Source of the DNA: JAJFKB01 sp965230515
GTDB lineage: Bacteria; Pseudomonadota; Gammaproteobacteria; Pseudomonadales; IMCC2047
DNA length: 64,000 bases
Assembly (NCBI GenBank): GCA_965230515.1
Contig: OZ246007.1
Location: 1,364,001-1,428,000 of the forward strand
Direction of reading: 5' to 3'
Made by a program: the position numbers and the translations under genes. Within the stretch, counting starts at the first letter, position 1. Each line of letters opens with the position of its first letter. Below are positions 43,978 through 53,203 of the stretch, one piece after another. The notes below the pieces were generated by a model. That model was not told the origin of the DNA. It made no database searches and was given only the letters and a program-made list of their open reading frames with translations.

Positions 43978-44523
43978 TTAGAATTTTCTCGCAAAACTCT
44001 GTTGCAACAACACCACCGAATTAGACTGCCCACCCTGCCCTCTCCCGGTGATCGTAAAAAAATGCGTATAGGGCTGAACCTTTGACGAACCGCCCTCGAC
44101 CGACTTGAAGTTACTAACTCCCCGGACTCGCTGCCGATACTCAATAAAGTACTTTGGCTGCGCTGAAAGTGGCTTCCCCGAGAGGGCCGACATACCTGAC
44201 GCCACTGTTTTGGCATTGGTCGTCCACCATGTATCATCAAAAGGGTCAATGCCAAGTGTCCAGACATCGTACGTTCCAGAAGCGTCAGCAACGGGTAACT
44301 CGGTCTGTTCCGATAACCAGCGCTCCCCTGCTAACATTGCTGCTTCGGCCGCTTCAAATGCGACTTTGCGGTCCAGATAGTTTCCTGACATCCGCTCCTC
44401 CAGGGCCGTGGTACGCATACCCTGAACCCCGACCAGGGTCATGACTAACAGAATAATCAGGCAAACAGCCAGTGCCGAACCGGACTGTTTAAACCGACAG
44501 GGTAAAAAAGACTTTGACTTCAT
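43978..44523 (-). CDS. pilX: Type IV pilus assembly protein PilX
   Basis: Minor pilin of the priming complex. I start at ATG 44523, behind GAGGAG at 8-bp spacing (181 residues); a longer frame to 44565 overlaps pilW. PilX-type N-terminus QSGSALAVCLIILLVMTLVG lacks the usual Glu5, as is normal for PilX, then TTALEERMSGN. Ends with QSNSVVLLQQSFARKF. Confidence 0.9.
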   Translation of the reverse strand: MKSKSFLPCRFKQSGSALAVCLIILLVMTLVGVQGMRTTALEERMSGNYLDRKVAFEAAEAAMLAGERWLSEQTELPVADASGTYDVWTLGIDPFDDTWWTTNAKTVASGMSALSGKPLSAQPKYFIEYRQRVRGVSNFKSVEGGSSKVQPYTHFFTITGRGQGGQSNSVVLLQQSFARKF

Positions 44524-44545
44524 CAATCTACTCCTCGTGCTCCGG

Positions 44546-45601
44546 CTATTTGTTACGCAAATCAACGGTCATTTGTACCTCCTGGCGCGAAAACCGGTCG
44601 GTATAGGTTTTATCGCCTGCCGCGGCAAAGGTATAGGTCTGATTACTCAAATGCACCGGGTCTATCGATCGCAGCAGGAGCGTAAAGCGCACCGAAACAA
44701 TCTCCTCCCAATCGGTCACGGCATTTGCCTTGATATACTCATCCGGTGACCGGGCATCATCACCATCCACATTGCGCCCATAAACAACCTGCAGACTCTC
44801 AACACCTTCCACCAGCGGCTGCGGGTTATTTCCACCGGTAGCAACCGTACCATTCAGCCGCCACAGGGAGGGCACACCGCTGGCACCGTCGTTTCGAATA
44901 AAATAGGTTAGGGAAAGGAATTTCAGTAACTCCGCATTATCCTGATAAATATCACTCAAGCGATTTGTTGAGTTCTGGCTGTTGGCGTGCGCAATAGTGA
45001 CTTTGCCCACCCCTTTCGAAACGTTAGTGGCACGAAACAGGTCTGACTTCTCACAATCGGAGATCAGAATTGCTTCGCCCGCCGTAAAGCCACAACTGTT
45101 CTGGGCATCGATCTGGACATTGGCATTATCTGTCGCCATATTACCTGTAAGTTTTGCCCCACAGGATCCACCATTCTGAATGGTGATCACATCGGTATCA
45201 TCGAGTGCCTGCGTCACTCCCGCCGGCAAGGCCGGATTCCAGTTCTGAGTTCCGGTGTTTTCATGGCCATTGACCGCCCTGGCAATGGCTATCGCGCTGG
45301 GAATGGGTGGATTGGCAATTACGTTCACATTGTCCACTGCATTTTCGAGATTAAGACAGCCCCGATAGCCCGCTGCACGCAGATCCTGAGCAATCAATTC
45401 AAGCGCATAACGACCATTTTCCTGCAATCTTGATAAGGCATCCTGGGTTCGGTAAGTGCCTTTGCTACCCACATAGATCTGCACCACCCCAGATAATAGA
45501 ATGAGGCCAACAACCATCGCCACCATCAACTCGACCAAAGACAAACCGGCCTGCTTTGTGCCCGGCTCCGAACGCCTTTTTTTAATTATTTTTGTAATCA
45601 T
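44546..45601 (-). CDS. pilW: Type IV pilus assembly protein PilW
   Basis: Minor pilin, 351 residues. Leader cleaved at QAG/LSLVELMVAMVVG, then QENGRYALELIAQDLRAAGY, the PilW hallmark. Several cysteines in the head. Its ATG overlaps the pilV stop by one base. Confidence 0.93.
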   Translation of the reverse strand: MITKIIKKRRSEPGTKQAGLSLVELMVAMVVGLILLSGVVQIYVGSKGTYRTQDALSRLQENGRYALELIAQDLRAAGYRGCLNLENAVDNVNVIANPPIPSAIAIARAVNGHENTGTQNWNPALPAGVTQALDDTDVITIQNGGSCGAKLTGNMATDNANVQIDAQNSCGFTAGEAILISDCEKSDLFRATNVSKGVGKVTIAHANSQNSTNRLSDIYQDNAELLKFLSLTYFIRNDGASGVPSLWRLNGTVATGGNNPQPLVEGVESLQVVYGRNVDGDDARSPDEYIKANAVTDWEEIVSVRFTLLLRSIDPVHLSNQTYTFAAAGDKTYTDRFSRQEVQMTVDLRNK

Positions 45602-46089
45602 TATATCTCTGCATCTATCGTAAAGGTTTTAGTCACCGGCGCTCCGGATTCCTGATCATATTCCCGATCCTGCCACTGAACCGTCACCGTGTAGACCCTT
45701 CGACCACCAGCATCGATCTTTGAGGCAACCGCGCCATCTCCCGACGGCAACTGATTGGCCAGACTGGCTTTCCAGTTATTAATGTCCTCCGTTGCCATCG
45801 CCTCACAGGTCGGAACCGTTCCAGCTATACCGACGACATAACAGTTGGTATTTTTGGCGACAACATTGTTTGCACGCATGCTATCGATGATATCGTACAT
45901 CAGCACTGTCGACTGTGTTCTCAGGTAGGAACTATGATTGAACTTCAATCCATTGGACTGCAACGCAGCCAAGCCAACCAAACCGATCGACAACACCAGT
46001 AACGCAACCAACACTTCGATGAGCGTACTGCCCACCGCCTTGCGTTTACAACCTTCATTTCGTTTTTGTCTACCATTGACTAAGGGCAT
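45601..46089 (-). CDS. pilV: Type IV pilus modification protein PilV
   Basis: Minor pilin, 162 residues. Leader cleaved at VG/STLIEVLVALLVLS with Glu5, then GLVGLAALQSNGLK and YDIIDSMRANN, typical of PilV. Overlaps fimU by ten bases. Confidence 0.93.
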   Translation of the reverse strand: MPLVNGRQKRNEGCKRKAVGSTLIEVLVALLVLSIGLVGLAALQSNGLKFNHSSYLRTQSTVLMYDIIDSMRANNVVAKNTNCYVVGIAGTVPTCEAMATEDINNWKASLANQLPSGDGAVASKIDAGGRRVYTVTVQWQDREYDQESGAPVTKTFTIDAEI

Positions 46090-46637
46090 GCTGTGGTACC
46101 CTCCGATAATCTGACGTGACCGGAAAAACTGATGTTTAGTGATCTGGAATGACGGGTATCATTGATCGCCTCCGCGTCAGCCGCACAAAGGCGAAAGGTA
46201 GCTGCTCCCGTTCCACCACTCCCAAGCACGTCACCTTTTGGCATATAGCGGATCCAGTTGGTATAGGTATTGCCCACACGAAGCGTATACCCTGAAGAGA
46301 GACCTTCAAATAACCGGATTGTTTCTTCACCACCATCCAGTTGCTGATCCGCATCCGAATCAGCGAATATCACCCAGCCATCTTCCCAGTTTTTGCTGTT
46401 ATCACAACTGGTACCATCCCGTTTGCAAATCACCACGTTTACATTCCTTTTAATCGACTCGCTGCGCGCAATCGCCAGCGCCGTCGCGAAGAGATTCGTT
46501 TGGCTGGTCAATCTGTTACTGCGCACCAGGTCAATCATACCGGGTGCAGCTACCCCAACCAGTATTGCCAACACGACTAATGTCACCATCAGCTCTATTA
46601 AAGTCAGCCCTTTTGAATGTTTTTGCATTTTATCCAT
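46080..46637 (-). CDS. fimU: FimU/FimT-type minor pilin, first gene of the cluster
   Basis: 185 residues from ATG 46637 (ATG 46628 is also possible). Leader KHSKG/LTLIELMVTLVV, then GspH domain with LVRSNRLTSQTN and ARSESIKRNVNVVICKR, C-terminal SGHVRLSEGTTACP. Heads the fimU-pilV-pilW-pilX-pilY1-pilY2-pilE-fimT operon. Confidence 0.9.
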   Translation of the reverse strand: MDKMQKHSKGLTLIELMVTLVVLAILVGVAAPGMIDLVRSNRLTSQTNLFATALAIARSESIKRNVNVVICKRDGTSCDNSKNWEDGWVIFADSDADQQLDGGEETIRLFEGLSSGYTLRVGNTYTNWIRYMPKGDVLGSGGTGAATFRLCAADAEAINDTRHSRSLNISFSGHVRLSEGTTACP

Positions 46638-46850
46638 ATTCCAGTTGTAGCACATTTATCTGTGTTCAGTCAGTTATCAAACGACAACCGGTCAAAAACA
46701 CTCGACAAACGGATTACCCGCCTTCCGACAAAGGTTTTTTTACACCTCTATCTCCCCATCCCACCAAGTATAGTCAAGGAAGTGCTTTTTCGTAGTGAAA
46801 TTATCGCTATAATCGCCAAACTGTATTTTCACCAACACGCTATCAATCTT

Positions 46851-48296
46851 ATGGATCTGACTTCAATTCAACCAATGCTGGACTGGCTAAACCTTCATCA
46901 GCAGTGGGTCGCCACAGCCATCGTATTGATTGCGTTCCTCGAATCATTAGCACTGGCTGGGGTGGTCATTCCTGGCGTGTTGCTACTTTTTGGTGCAAGT
47001 GCCGTAGCAGGCAGCGGCGCGCTGGGGATTTGGCCAACACTCGCATGCGCCTTTTGCGGTGCGGTTTTGGGGGATAGCATCAGCTTTTTCCTGGGCAAAC
47101 GACTTAAACAGCACATAAAGCAGCTATGGCCGTTTCGCAACTATCCGGACTGGATTCAAAACGGCGAATCGTTTTTTGCCCGTCACGGCGGCAAAAGTAT
47201 TGTCATCGGGCGCTTTGTCGGGCCTATCAGACCGGTAATTCCGCTGGTTGCCGGAATGCTTGATATGAGCTCAGCCCGATTTGTTTCGATTAACCTGTGT
47301 TCGGCGCTCGCATGGGCACCCACCTATGTGGTTCCCGGCTTTCTTTTTGGCGCATCCATTCAATGGGGTACCCGGTTTCCGGAAGGCTTTAACCGGCTGA
47401 TCATCTCCATCATCATTGCAGCCCTGGCCGGGTTTGCCTTTACCCGTTTCAGCCACTGGCATTTGAGCCCTGACTCAAAAATTTACCGGGCCATACACAA
47501 CTGGGCCCAGCGCCAGCATCACGTACGCCTTTTCTGGTATTGGCTGGCCGAAAGGCGTCACACCGGGCAGGTTTTCCCGCTGCCCTCGCTGACCTTAATG
47601 ATCTTCAGTTCAGGGCTATTTATACTGTTAGCCTACCTCGTCAGTGCTACAGACTCACTGGTTTCGATAAACCAGCAAACGTTCGAGTATTTCCAGAGCA
47701 TACAGCACCCATGGCTGGATAATGGCTTTGCGATCATCACCATGTTCGGTGATGATATGGCAATCAAACTGATGGGGGGGGGATTATTGCTCTGGCTGAT
47801 ACTTAAGCGCCACTTTGCTGCAGCACTGATTTCCTTTGGCGTGATTCTGTTAGCGGAAAGCAGTGTGGTGGCTCTCAAGCACAGTTTTGCCATTGTTCGA
47901 CCACTGGTGGAACCCGGCGCCGAGTACAGCACTGGCTCCTTTCCAAGTGGTCACACCACCAGAGCCACACTGCTATTTGGCCTGATTGCCACCTTTATCG
48001 CTCAGGAATTTCACCATAAACAGCGCTGGTGGATCTATGGTATAGCACTCGTACCAATGCTATTGATGGCTATCTCGAGGCTTTATCTCAAGCAACACTG
48101 GCTGACAGATGTAACAGCCTCAGTCTTTCTGGGTCTGGCGTTTTGTGCGTTGGGCCGGGTGCTGTTCAGTCCGTTCAACAGAAAACCGGTTGTCGCCGAC
48201 CTAAGCCTTTTGCTTTCAGTGATTGCCATCCTGATTGGACTGTCGATCTATATGACACGCCATTACCCAGTCCTGATGAGCTGGATTAATGGCTAA
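46851..48296 (+). CDS. DedA (VTT) - PAP2 phosphatase fusion membrane protein
   Basis: 481 residues from ATG 46851; the frame is open further back to 46617, but that part lies over fimU's upstream region and lacks membrane character. N-terminal half: DedA/VTT domain (about 10-200) with FLESLALAGVVIPG, GRFVGPIRPVIPLVAG. C-terminal half: PAP2 lipid phosphatase with KHSFAIVRP, GSFPSGHTT and SRLYLKQHW, all three motifs intact. Likely dephosphorylates or moves prenyl or phospholipids. Divergent from fimU; a TATAAT sits at 46808-46813. Confidence 0.92.
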   Translation: MDLTSIQPMLDWLNLHQQWVATAIVLIAFLESLALAGVVIPGVLLLFGASAVAGSGALGIWPTLACAFCGAVLGDSISFFLGKRLKQHIKQLWPFRNYPDWIQNGESFFARHGGKSIVIGRFVGPIRPVIPLVAGMLDMSSARFVSINLCSALAWAPTYVVPGFLFGASIQWGTRFPEGFNRLIISIIIAALAGFAFTRFSHWHLSPDSKIYRAIHNWAQRQHHVRLFWYWLAERRHTGQVFPLPSLTLMIFSSGLFILLAYLVSATDSLVSINQQTFEYFQSIQHPWLDNGFAIITMFGDDMAIKLMGGGLLLWLILKRHFAAALISFGVILLAESSVVALKHSFAIVRPLVEPGAEYSTGSFPSGHTTRATLLFGLIATFIAQEFHHKQRWWIYGIALVPMLLMAISRLYLKQHWLTDVTASVFLGLAFCALGRVLFSPFNRKPVVADLSLLLSVIAILIGLSIYMTRHYPVLMSWING

Positions 48297-48877
48297 TCAC
48301 CCTGAAGCTGCTTAAGTAACTGATTAAAGTGCGCCAGTCTCTGGGATGAATTGCTATATTCCAGTAACTGCTGCTTTTCCTGGTTGGTAAAGGGCAGCAG
48401 CCCACAGAGTTGCCAAAGCACAGCATTTAAATCACGATAATCCAGATTCAATTGCTGCTGCGCCACAAACGGATGCTCCACCAGGCTTTTAAGCAAGATA
48501 GACAGCGGCTCCAGTTGCCTGTGATCCTTCAAAACATCCGATTCAACGCCTTGCACCTGCGCAACCAGCAACCCGTCATCCTGTACTTGTGGCTTCTTGA
48601 TGTTGACTGCGGCTACTCCTTCCGCGGTGATCCCCAGCAACCCGTTCTCCAACTGATTCCAGTCAACAATGTTTGCCAGGGTGCCATGGTCATGGATATC
48701 CGGAGTCATACCGACCTCCTTCCCTTTACGAATCAGCACAATGACAAACGGCTGCTGCGCCTTCAGACAATCAGCAACCATTCTCAGATAACGCGGTTCA
48801 AAAATTTGTAACGATGTACGGCACCCGGGAAATAGCACCAGGTTGAGGGGAAATAGAGGCAACATATCTGCCGCCAT
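48293..48877 (-). CDS. LON N-terminal substrate-binding domain protein
   Basis: 194 residues. LON-domain start LPLFPLNLVLFPGCRTSLQIFEPRYLRM, without ATPase or protease parts. Function unknown. Overlaps the DedA-PAP2 gene tail to tail by four bases and shares a base with the mpl stop. Confidence 0.88.
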   Translation of the reverse strand: MAADMLPLFPLNLVLFPGCRTSLQIFEPRYLRMVADCLKAQQPFVIVLIRKGKEVGMTPDIHDHGTLANIVDWNQLENGLLGITAEGVAAVNIKKPQVQDDGLLVAQVQGVESDVLKDHRQLEPLSILLKSLVEHPFVAQQQLNLDYRDLNAVLWQLCGLLPFTNQEKQQLLEYSNSSQRLAHFNQLLKQLQGD

Positions 48878-50247
48878 TAACAGGCCCGTGTCTGTAACGC
48901 TTCCAGCAACTTCTGATGAATACCTCCAAAACCGCCATTACTCATAATAACGACATGATCATCCTGCCCAAGCTGCCGACAAAGCGCCTCAATGATTTGC
49001 TCGATACTGGCGTACAACTCAGCCTGATTAGTGCTTTGTTCCACCACCGTCGTCAAATCCCAATCAACACCCTGGGGTTGGAACCATAACACTCGATCCG
49101 CTTTCTGGCTGGCATCGGCAAGCTGCGCTTTATGCACACCCATGCGCATGCTATTGGAGCGTGGTTCGATAACCGCAAAAATTCGCTCGCTGCCTACCTG
49201 CTTTCGCAATCCTTCCAGAGTGGTTTCTATTGCGGTAGGGTGATGTGCGAAGTCATCATAAACACTGACGCCATCGACCTGACCAATCTTTTCCATGCGT
49301 CTTTTGACGCCCTGAAATCCAGACAAGGCTGCAACGGCCTGATCCGGCAACACACCCACATGATGTGCCGCCGCGATCGCCGATATAGCATTACTCATAT
49401 TATGACGACCCGTATGCTCCCAAGACACCTGCCCCACCTCTTTACCTTCGTGATACAGGCTAAATTGGCTACCATCCTCAACAATGGGCACGGCCTGCCA
49501 GTGCAGGTTCTCGCCCTGCTCCAACCCACAATACTGCACAGGGGTCCAACATCCCATCTCGAGAACTTCGGCAACATTCGCATCCGATTTTGGTGCGATC
49601 ACCAAACCTTCAGCGGGAATGGTTCGCACCAAATGGTGAAACTGACGCTGAATCGCTTTTAAATCATCAAAAATGTCCGCATGGTCAAATTCAATATTAT
49701 TGAGTACGGCTGTACGAGGATGATAGTGCACAAACTTGGACCGCTTATCAAAAAAAGCGGTGTCGTACTCATCAGCTTCAATGACAAAAAAAGGAGTTTC
49801 ACCCAACCGCGCTGATACCCCGAAATTTTTGGGCACACCACCGATCAGGAAACCCGGTGACATTCCGGCATATTCGAGTATCCAGGCCAGCATGCTGCTG
49901 GTCGTCGTTTTGCCGTGAGTACCGGCAACCGCCAACACCCACTTATCCCCGAGCACCTGTTCCGCGAGCCATTGCGGGCCTGAAATGTAAGGCTGACCTT
50001 TATTCAACAGCGACTCAACGGCAGCATTACCCCGCGACATGGCATTACCCACAACCACCTGATCAGCTCCCTCCATATGTTCCGGCTGATACCCTTGGGA
50101 AAGGGCTATGCCGGCATCCTCCAGTTGAGTACTCATCGGTGGATAGACATTTTGGTCTGATCCACTGACCTGGTAGCCCAGTTGCTTGGCAAGCAGCGCC
50201 AGACTACCCATAAAGGTGCCACAAACACCCAGTATATGTATATGCAT
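48877..50247 (-). CDS. mpl: UDP-MurNAc : L-Ala-gamma-D-Glu-mDAP ligase
   Basis: Recycles murein tripeptide onto UDP-MurNAc. 456 residues, Mur-ligase family. HILGVCGTFMGSLALLAKQLG, then ATP loop GTHGKTTTSSML, EADEYDTAF, NNIEFDHADIF and YDDFAHHPTAI. Carries the Mpl-type N-terminus rather than MurC's. First gene of the leftward pair. Confidence 0.96.
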   Translation of the reverse strand: MHIHILGVCGTFMGSLALLAKQLGYQVSGSDQNVYPPMSTQLEDAGIALSQGYQPEHMEGADQVVVGNAMSRGNAAVESLLNKGQPYISGPQWLAEQVLGDKWVLAVAGTHGKTTTSSMLAWILEYAGMSPGFLIGGVPKNFGVSARLGETPFFVIEADEYDTAFFDKRSKFVHYHPRTAVLNNIEFDHADIFDDLKAIQRQFHHLVRTIPAEGLVIAPKSDANVAEVLEMGCWTPVQYCGLEQGENLHWQAVPIVEDGSQFSLYHEGKEVGQVSWEHTGRHNMSNAISAIAAAHHVGVLPDQAVAALSGFQGVKRRMEKIGQVDGVSVYDDFAHHPTAIETTLEGLRKQVGSERIFAVIEPRSNSMRMGVHKAQLADASQKADRVLWFQPQGVDWDLTTVVEQSTNQAELYASIEQIIEALCRQLGQDDHVVIMSNGGFGGIHQKLLEALQTRAC

Positions 50248-50531
50248 CCTTAATCCCGCTTATGTCCCTTTCAATGCTGACCATTGCCCGGCAGAGGTCA
50301 TACCAATCAGGTCTCTTTGTAAATTCAATCACTATTATGCCGACGAACAGATGGAAATGGTAGCGTCACAGCACCAATGGCAATCACTCCCGACACAGGC
50401 TGCCAGTACAGAAAAATGAAACAGAAACTGCTGGCAAATTTACATCAATCTGCCTGCCTATCAACGACAAAATAGAGTATTATCCCATCCAATTTTACTC
50501 ACATACTTCAAACAGGGAAAAATAGTCAGTC

Positions 50532-51794
50532 ATGGTTAAAAATGCCTTTTATGCGCAGTCCGGCGGTGTTACTGCAGTGATCAATGCCAGTGCCTGTGGT
50601 GTCATAGAAACGGCGCGTCAACATCCCGATAAGATTGGCAAGGTATACGCAGGTGCAAACGGTATTTTGGGTGCGCTGCATGAAAACCTGATCGATACCT
50701 CCCTGGAGCCGGATCAATCGATTGCCGGGCTGCGATACACTCCCGGGGGTGCTTTCGGTTCCTGCCGCTACAAGCTTAAAGATATCGACACCCACCGTGA
50801 CGAATATGAACGACTGATTGAAGTGTTCAAAGCCCATGATATCGGTTATTTTTTCTACAACGGTGGTGGTGATTCATCTGACACAGCGTACAAGGTTTCT
50901 CAACTGAGTGAGAAACTCGGCTATCCACTCACCTGTATCGGTATACCCAAGACTGTCGACAACGACCTGCCCTATACTGACAACTGCCCAGGATTTGGTT
51001 CGGTCGCAAAGTATGTCGCTGTATCGGTAAAGGAGGCCAGTCTGGATATCGAGTCTATGTGCGAGTCCTCCACCAAAGTATTTATCATGGAAGTGATGGG
51101 GCGCCACGCAGGCTGGATTGCAGCAGCCGGAGGGCTGGCCACATCCGCAAATGGCGACGGACCCCCACACATTATCATATTTCCCGAAATTCCCTTTGAT
51201 AAAACGGCTTTTTTAAAGGCCGTTCAGGTTGCCGTCGACAAGGATGGTTTTTGTGTGATTGTTGTATCAGAGGGCGCGCGTTATGAGGATGGGACCTTCC
51301 TTGCGGATGCCGGTACGCAAGACGCTTTCGGTCATACACAGCTGGGCGGCGTCGCCACCACACTGGCACAGGTCGTTAAAAACGAATTGGGTTTCAAATA
51401 TCACTATGCGGTAGCCGACTACCTGCAGCGTTCTGCTCGTCACATTGCCTCGAGCGTGGACCTTGAGCAAGCCTATGCCGTCGGAAAAGCCGCTGTCGAC
51501 TTTGCTGTTGACGGTGCTAATGCGATCATGCCGATCATCGTCCGGGATCAGGACCAGCCCTACAGCTGGCATATAGACAAGATAGAGCTCGCAAAGGTCG
51601 CCAATGTCGAAAAGAAAATGCCCAGCGACTTTATTTCGAACGATGGTTTTGGCATTACACCGGCTGCACGTGCCTATCTTTCACCCCTGATAAAAGGAGA
51701 AGCGTATCCACCCTATCAGGAAGGCATACCCTGTTATGTACGTTTAACAAATTCGCTGGTTGCAAAGAAATTACCGCCATTTGAGCAACGCTAA
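50532..51794 (+). CDS. pfp: PPi-dependent 6-phosphofructokinase
   Basis: Reversible phosphorylation of fructose-6-phosphate with pyrophosphate. 420 residues. N-terminal AQSGGVTAVIN; nucleotide/PPi motif NGGGDSSDTA, where Asp rather than Gly stands at the PPi-diagnostic position; PKTVDND with the lysine typical of PPi enzymes and the catalytic Asp; MEVMGRHAGWIA. Followed after 107 bp by a pyrophosphatase gene. Confidence 0.92.
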   Translation: MVKNAFYAQSGGVTAVINASACGVIETARQHPDKIGKVYAGANGILGALHENLIDTSLEPDQSIAGLRYTPGGAFGSCRYKLKDIDTHRDEYERLIEVFKAHDIGYFFYNGGGDSSDTAYKVSQLSEKLGYPLTCIGIPKTVDNDLPYTDNCPGFGSVAKYVAVSVKEASLDIESMCESSTKVFIMEVMGRHAGWIAAAGGLATSANGDGPPHIIIFPEIPFDKTAFLKAVQVAVDKDGFCVIVVSEGARYEDGTFLADAGTQDAFGHTQLGGVATTLAQVVKNELGFKYHYAVADYLQRSARHIASSVDLEQAYAVGKAAVDFAVDGANAIMPIIVRDQDQPYSWHIDKIELAKVANVEKKMPSDFISNDGFGITPAARAYLSPLIKGEAYPPYQEGIPCYVRLTNSLVAKKLPPFEQR

Positions 51795-51901
51795 AAGGTG
51801 GATTGGTATTCCGTGGCGCAACAATTTATAATGCGCGCTCGCTCCGGGCCGTGGTCGCAGGCCGGTTCAATCCGTTTATTACACAGATTAGGAAAAATGA
51901 G

Positions 51902-52438
51902 ATGAGTTTTAACAGCGTTCCCGCGGGTAAAGATATACCCAACGACATCTACGTGGTGATTGAGATCCCCGCAAACAGTTCTCCGGTTAAGTATGAAATT
52001 GATAAGGACTCAGATTCTTTGTTTGTCGACCGTTTCATGACAGCACCTATGTTTTATCCCGCAAACTACGGCTACATTAACAATACGCTGGCTGATGATG
52101 GGGATGCGCTGGATGTTCTAGTGGTCACACCCTATCCGGTTTTATCCGGTTCAGTGATTCGCTGCCGGCCTATCGGCGTTCTTAATATGACCGACGAAGC
52201 CGGAGAAGATGCCAAGCTGGTTGCCGTACCTCACGACAAGTTAACCAAAGAGTACCGCGATGTTCAGGAAATTTCGGATCTTCCGGAATTGTTGATCAAT
52301 CAAATCAAACACTTCTTTGAAAATTACAAAACACTCGAAGAGGGCAAATGGGTTAAGGTTGAAGACTGGGCTGACAGCACCGCCGCTAAAAAGGCGATTG
52401 AGGTTTCTGCTAAAGCCTATGAAGACAGCCAATCCTGA
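51902..52438 (+). CDS. ppa: Inorganic pyrophosphatase (family I)
   Basis: Hydrolyses PPi to phosphate. I start at ATG 51902 (MSFNSVPAGKDIPND, 178 residues); a longer frame from 51803 adds an unrelated N-terminus. VIEIPANSSPVKYEID, the active-site DGDALDVLVVTPYP with three aspartates, and DEAGEDAKLVAV are typical. Convergent with the last gene of the right-hand operon. Confidence 0.96.
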   Translation: MSFNSVPAGKDIPNDIYVVIEIPANSSPVKYEIDKDSDSLFVDRFMTAPMFYPANYGYINNTLADDGDALDVLVVTPYPVLSGSVIRCRPIGVLNMTDEAGEDAKLVAVPHDKLTKEYRDVQEISDLPELLINQIKHFFENYKTLEEGKWVKVEDWADSTAAKKAIEVSAKAYEDSQS

Positions 52439-52471
52439 TCCTACGGCATTATTCGCACTATCAGGGCTATT

Positions 52472-53137
52472 TTAGCTTTCTTCTGCAGAAGTTAAAAAGC
52501 TCCTGAGTTGCTCACCCAACCCCTTGCAGGCATTGGCTTTGACCCGCGCCAGCAAGGGTATGGGAACCACCACAGCAGGCATGTAAGATGTACCTTTCGA
52601 GTCGGCTTTAATTTTGCCAACCGTGGTCAGATTTTTAAAATCCCAGATTGAAGCCTCATACAGCGACTCGTCATCCCAGGTGCCAAAACCAAGACAACCG
52701 GCCCCTCCAGGACCAATGGAACAGGCGATCGATCCGGCTGAACTGGTTCGTTCGGTCGAGCCGTCCACCCAAACGATATAACGTATACCCAATTCAGTGA
52801 TACGCTCCGCAATCTTTTCCCGTTGCAACAGGTTGTTCAACCCCTTCAGATGCACCGGTGCGGTACGCGGCTCAAACCAGGGATAGAGACTATCCGCAAA
52901 CACCTGCTCTGGAACTACACTGACATTGGTTTTCTGGTTACCAATTTCACTACCGACACACTGGACGAAATCGATCTCCGTCTCATAATCACTTTTATGA
53001 CGACGCCCCAGCACCACAATTGATTCGCTCTCAGCGATTCCTGTATAACCCTGCCTCAGTTCATTAATGGTTGTTGTTGTGCAACCTGCCATAAGCAGAC
53101 ATACAGCAAATGCTGCCAGCCCAATATGTACTTTCAT
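52472..53137 (-). CDS. Lipoprotein of unknown function, end of motor-like operon
   Basis: 221 residues from ATG 53137 with GGAGG just upstream. Lipobox MAGC (Cys19), then a periplasmic domain with several cysteines, including a Gly-rich stretch with a cysteine pair (CSIGPGGAGCLGFGTW). The ELGIRYIVWVDGSTE segment suggests an alpha/beta fold. No family recognised. Last visible gene of the leftward operon. Confidence 0.75.
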   Translation of the reverse strand: MKVHIGLAAFAVCLLMAGCTTTTINELRQGYTGIAESESIVVLGRRHKSDYETEIDFVQCVGSEIGNQKTNVSVVPEQVFADSLYPWFEPRTAPVHLKGLNNLLQREKIAERITELGIRYIVWVDGSTERTSSAGSIACSIGPGGAGCLGFGTWDDESLYEASIWDFKNLTTVGKIKADSKGTSYMPAVVVPIPLLARVKANACKGLGEQLRSFLTSAEES

Positions 53138-53203
53138 ACAACCTCCACGATCCGATCCACACCCCGATTTGCGCCTAAACAAACCAATTCACCCTAGCGT
53201 CGC

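Noticed and set aside
46617..46850. N-terminal extension of the DedA-PAP2 frame
   Set aside because: It overlaps the fimU 5' end and lacks membrane-protein character; the ATG at 46851 fits the DedA start.
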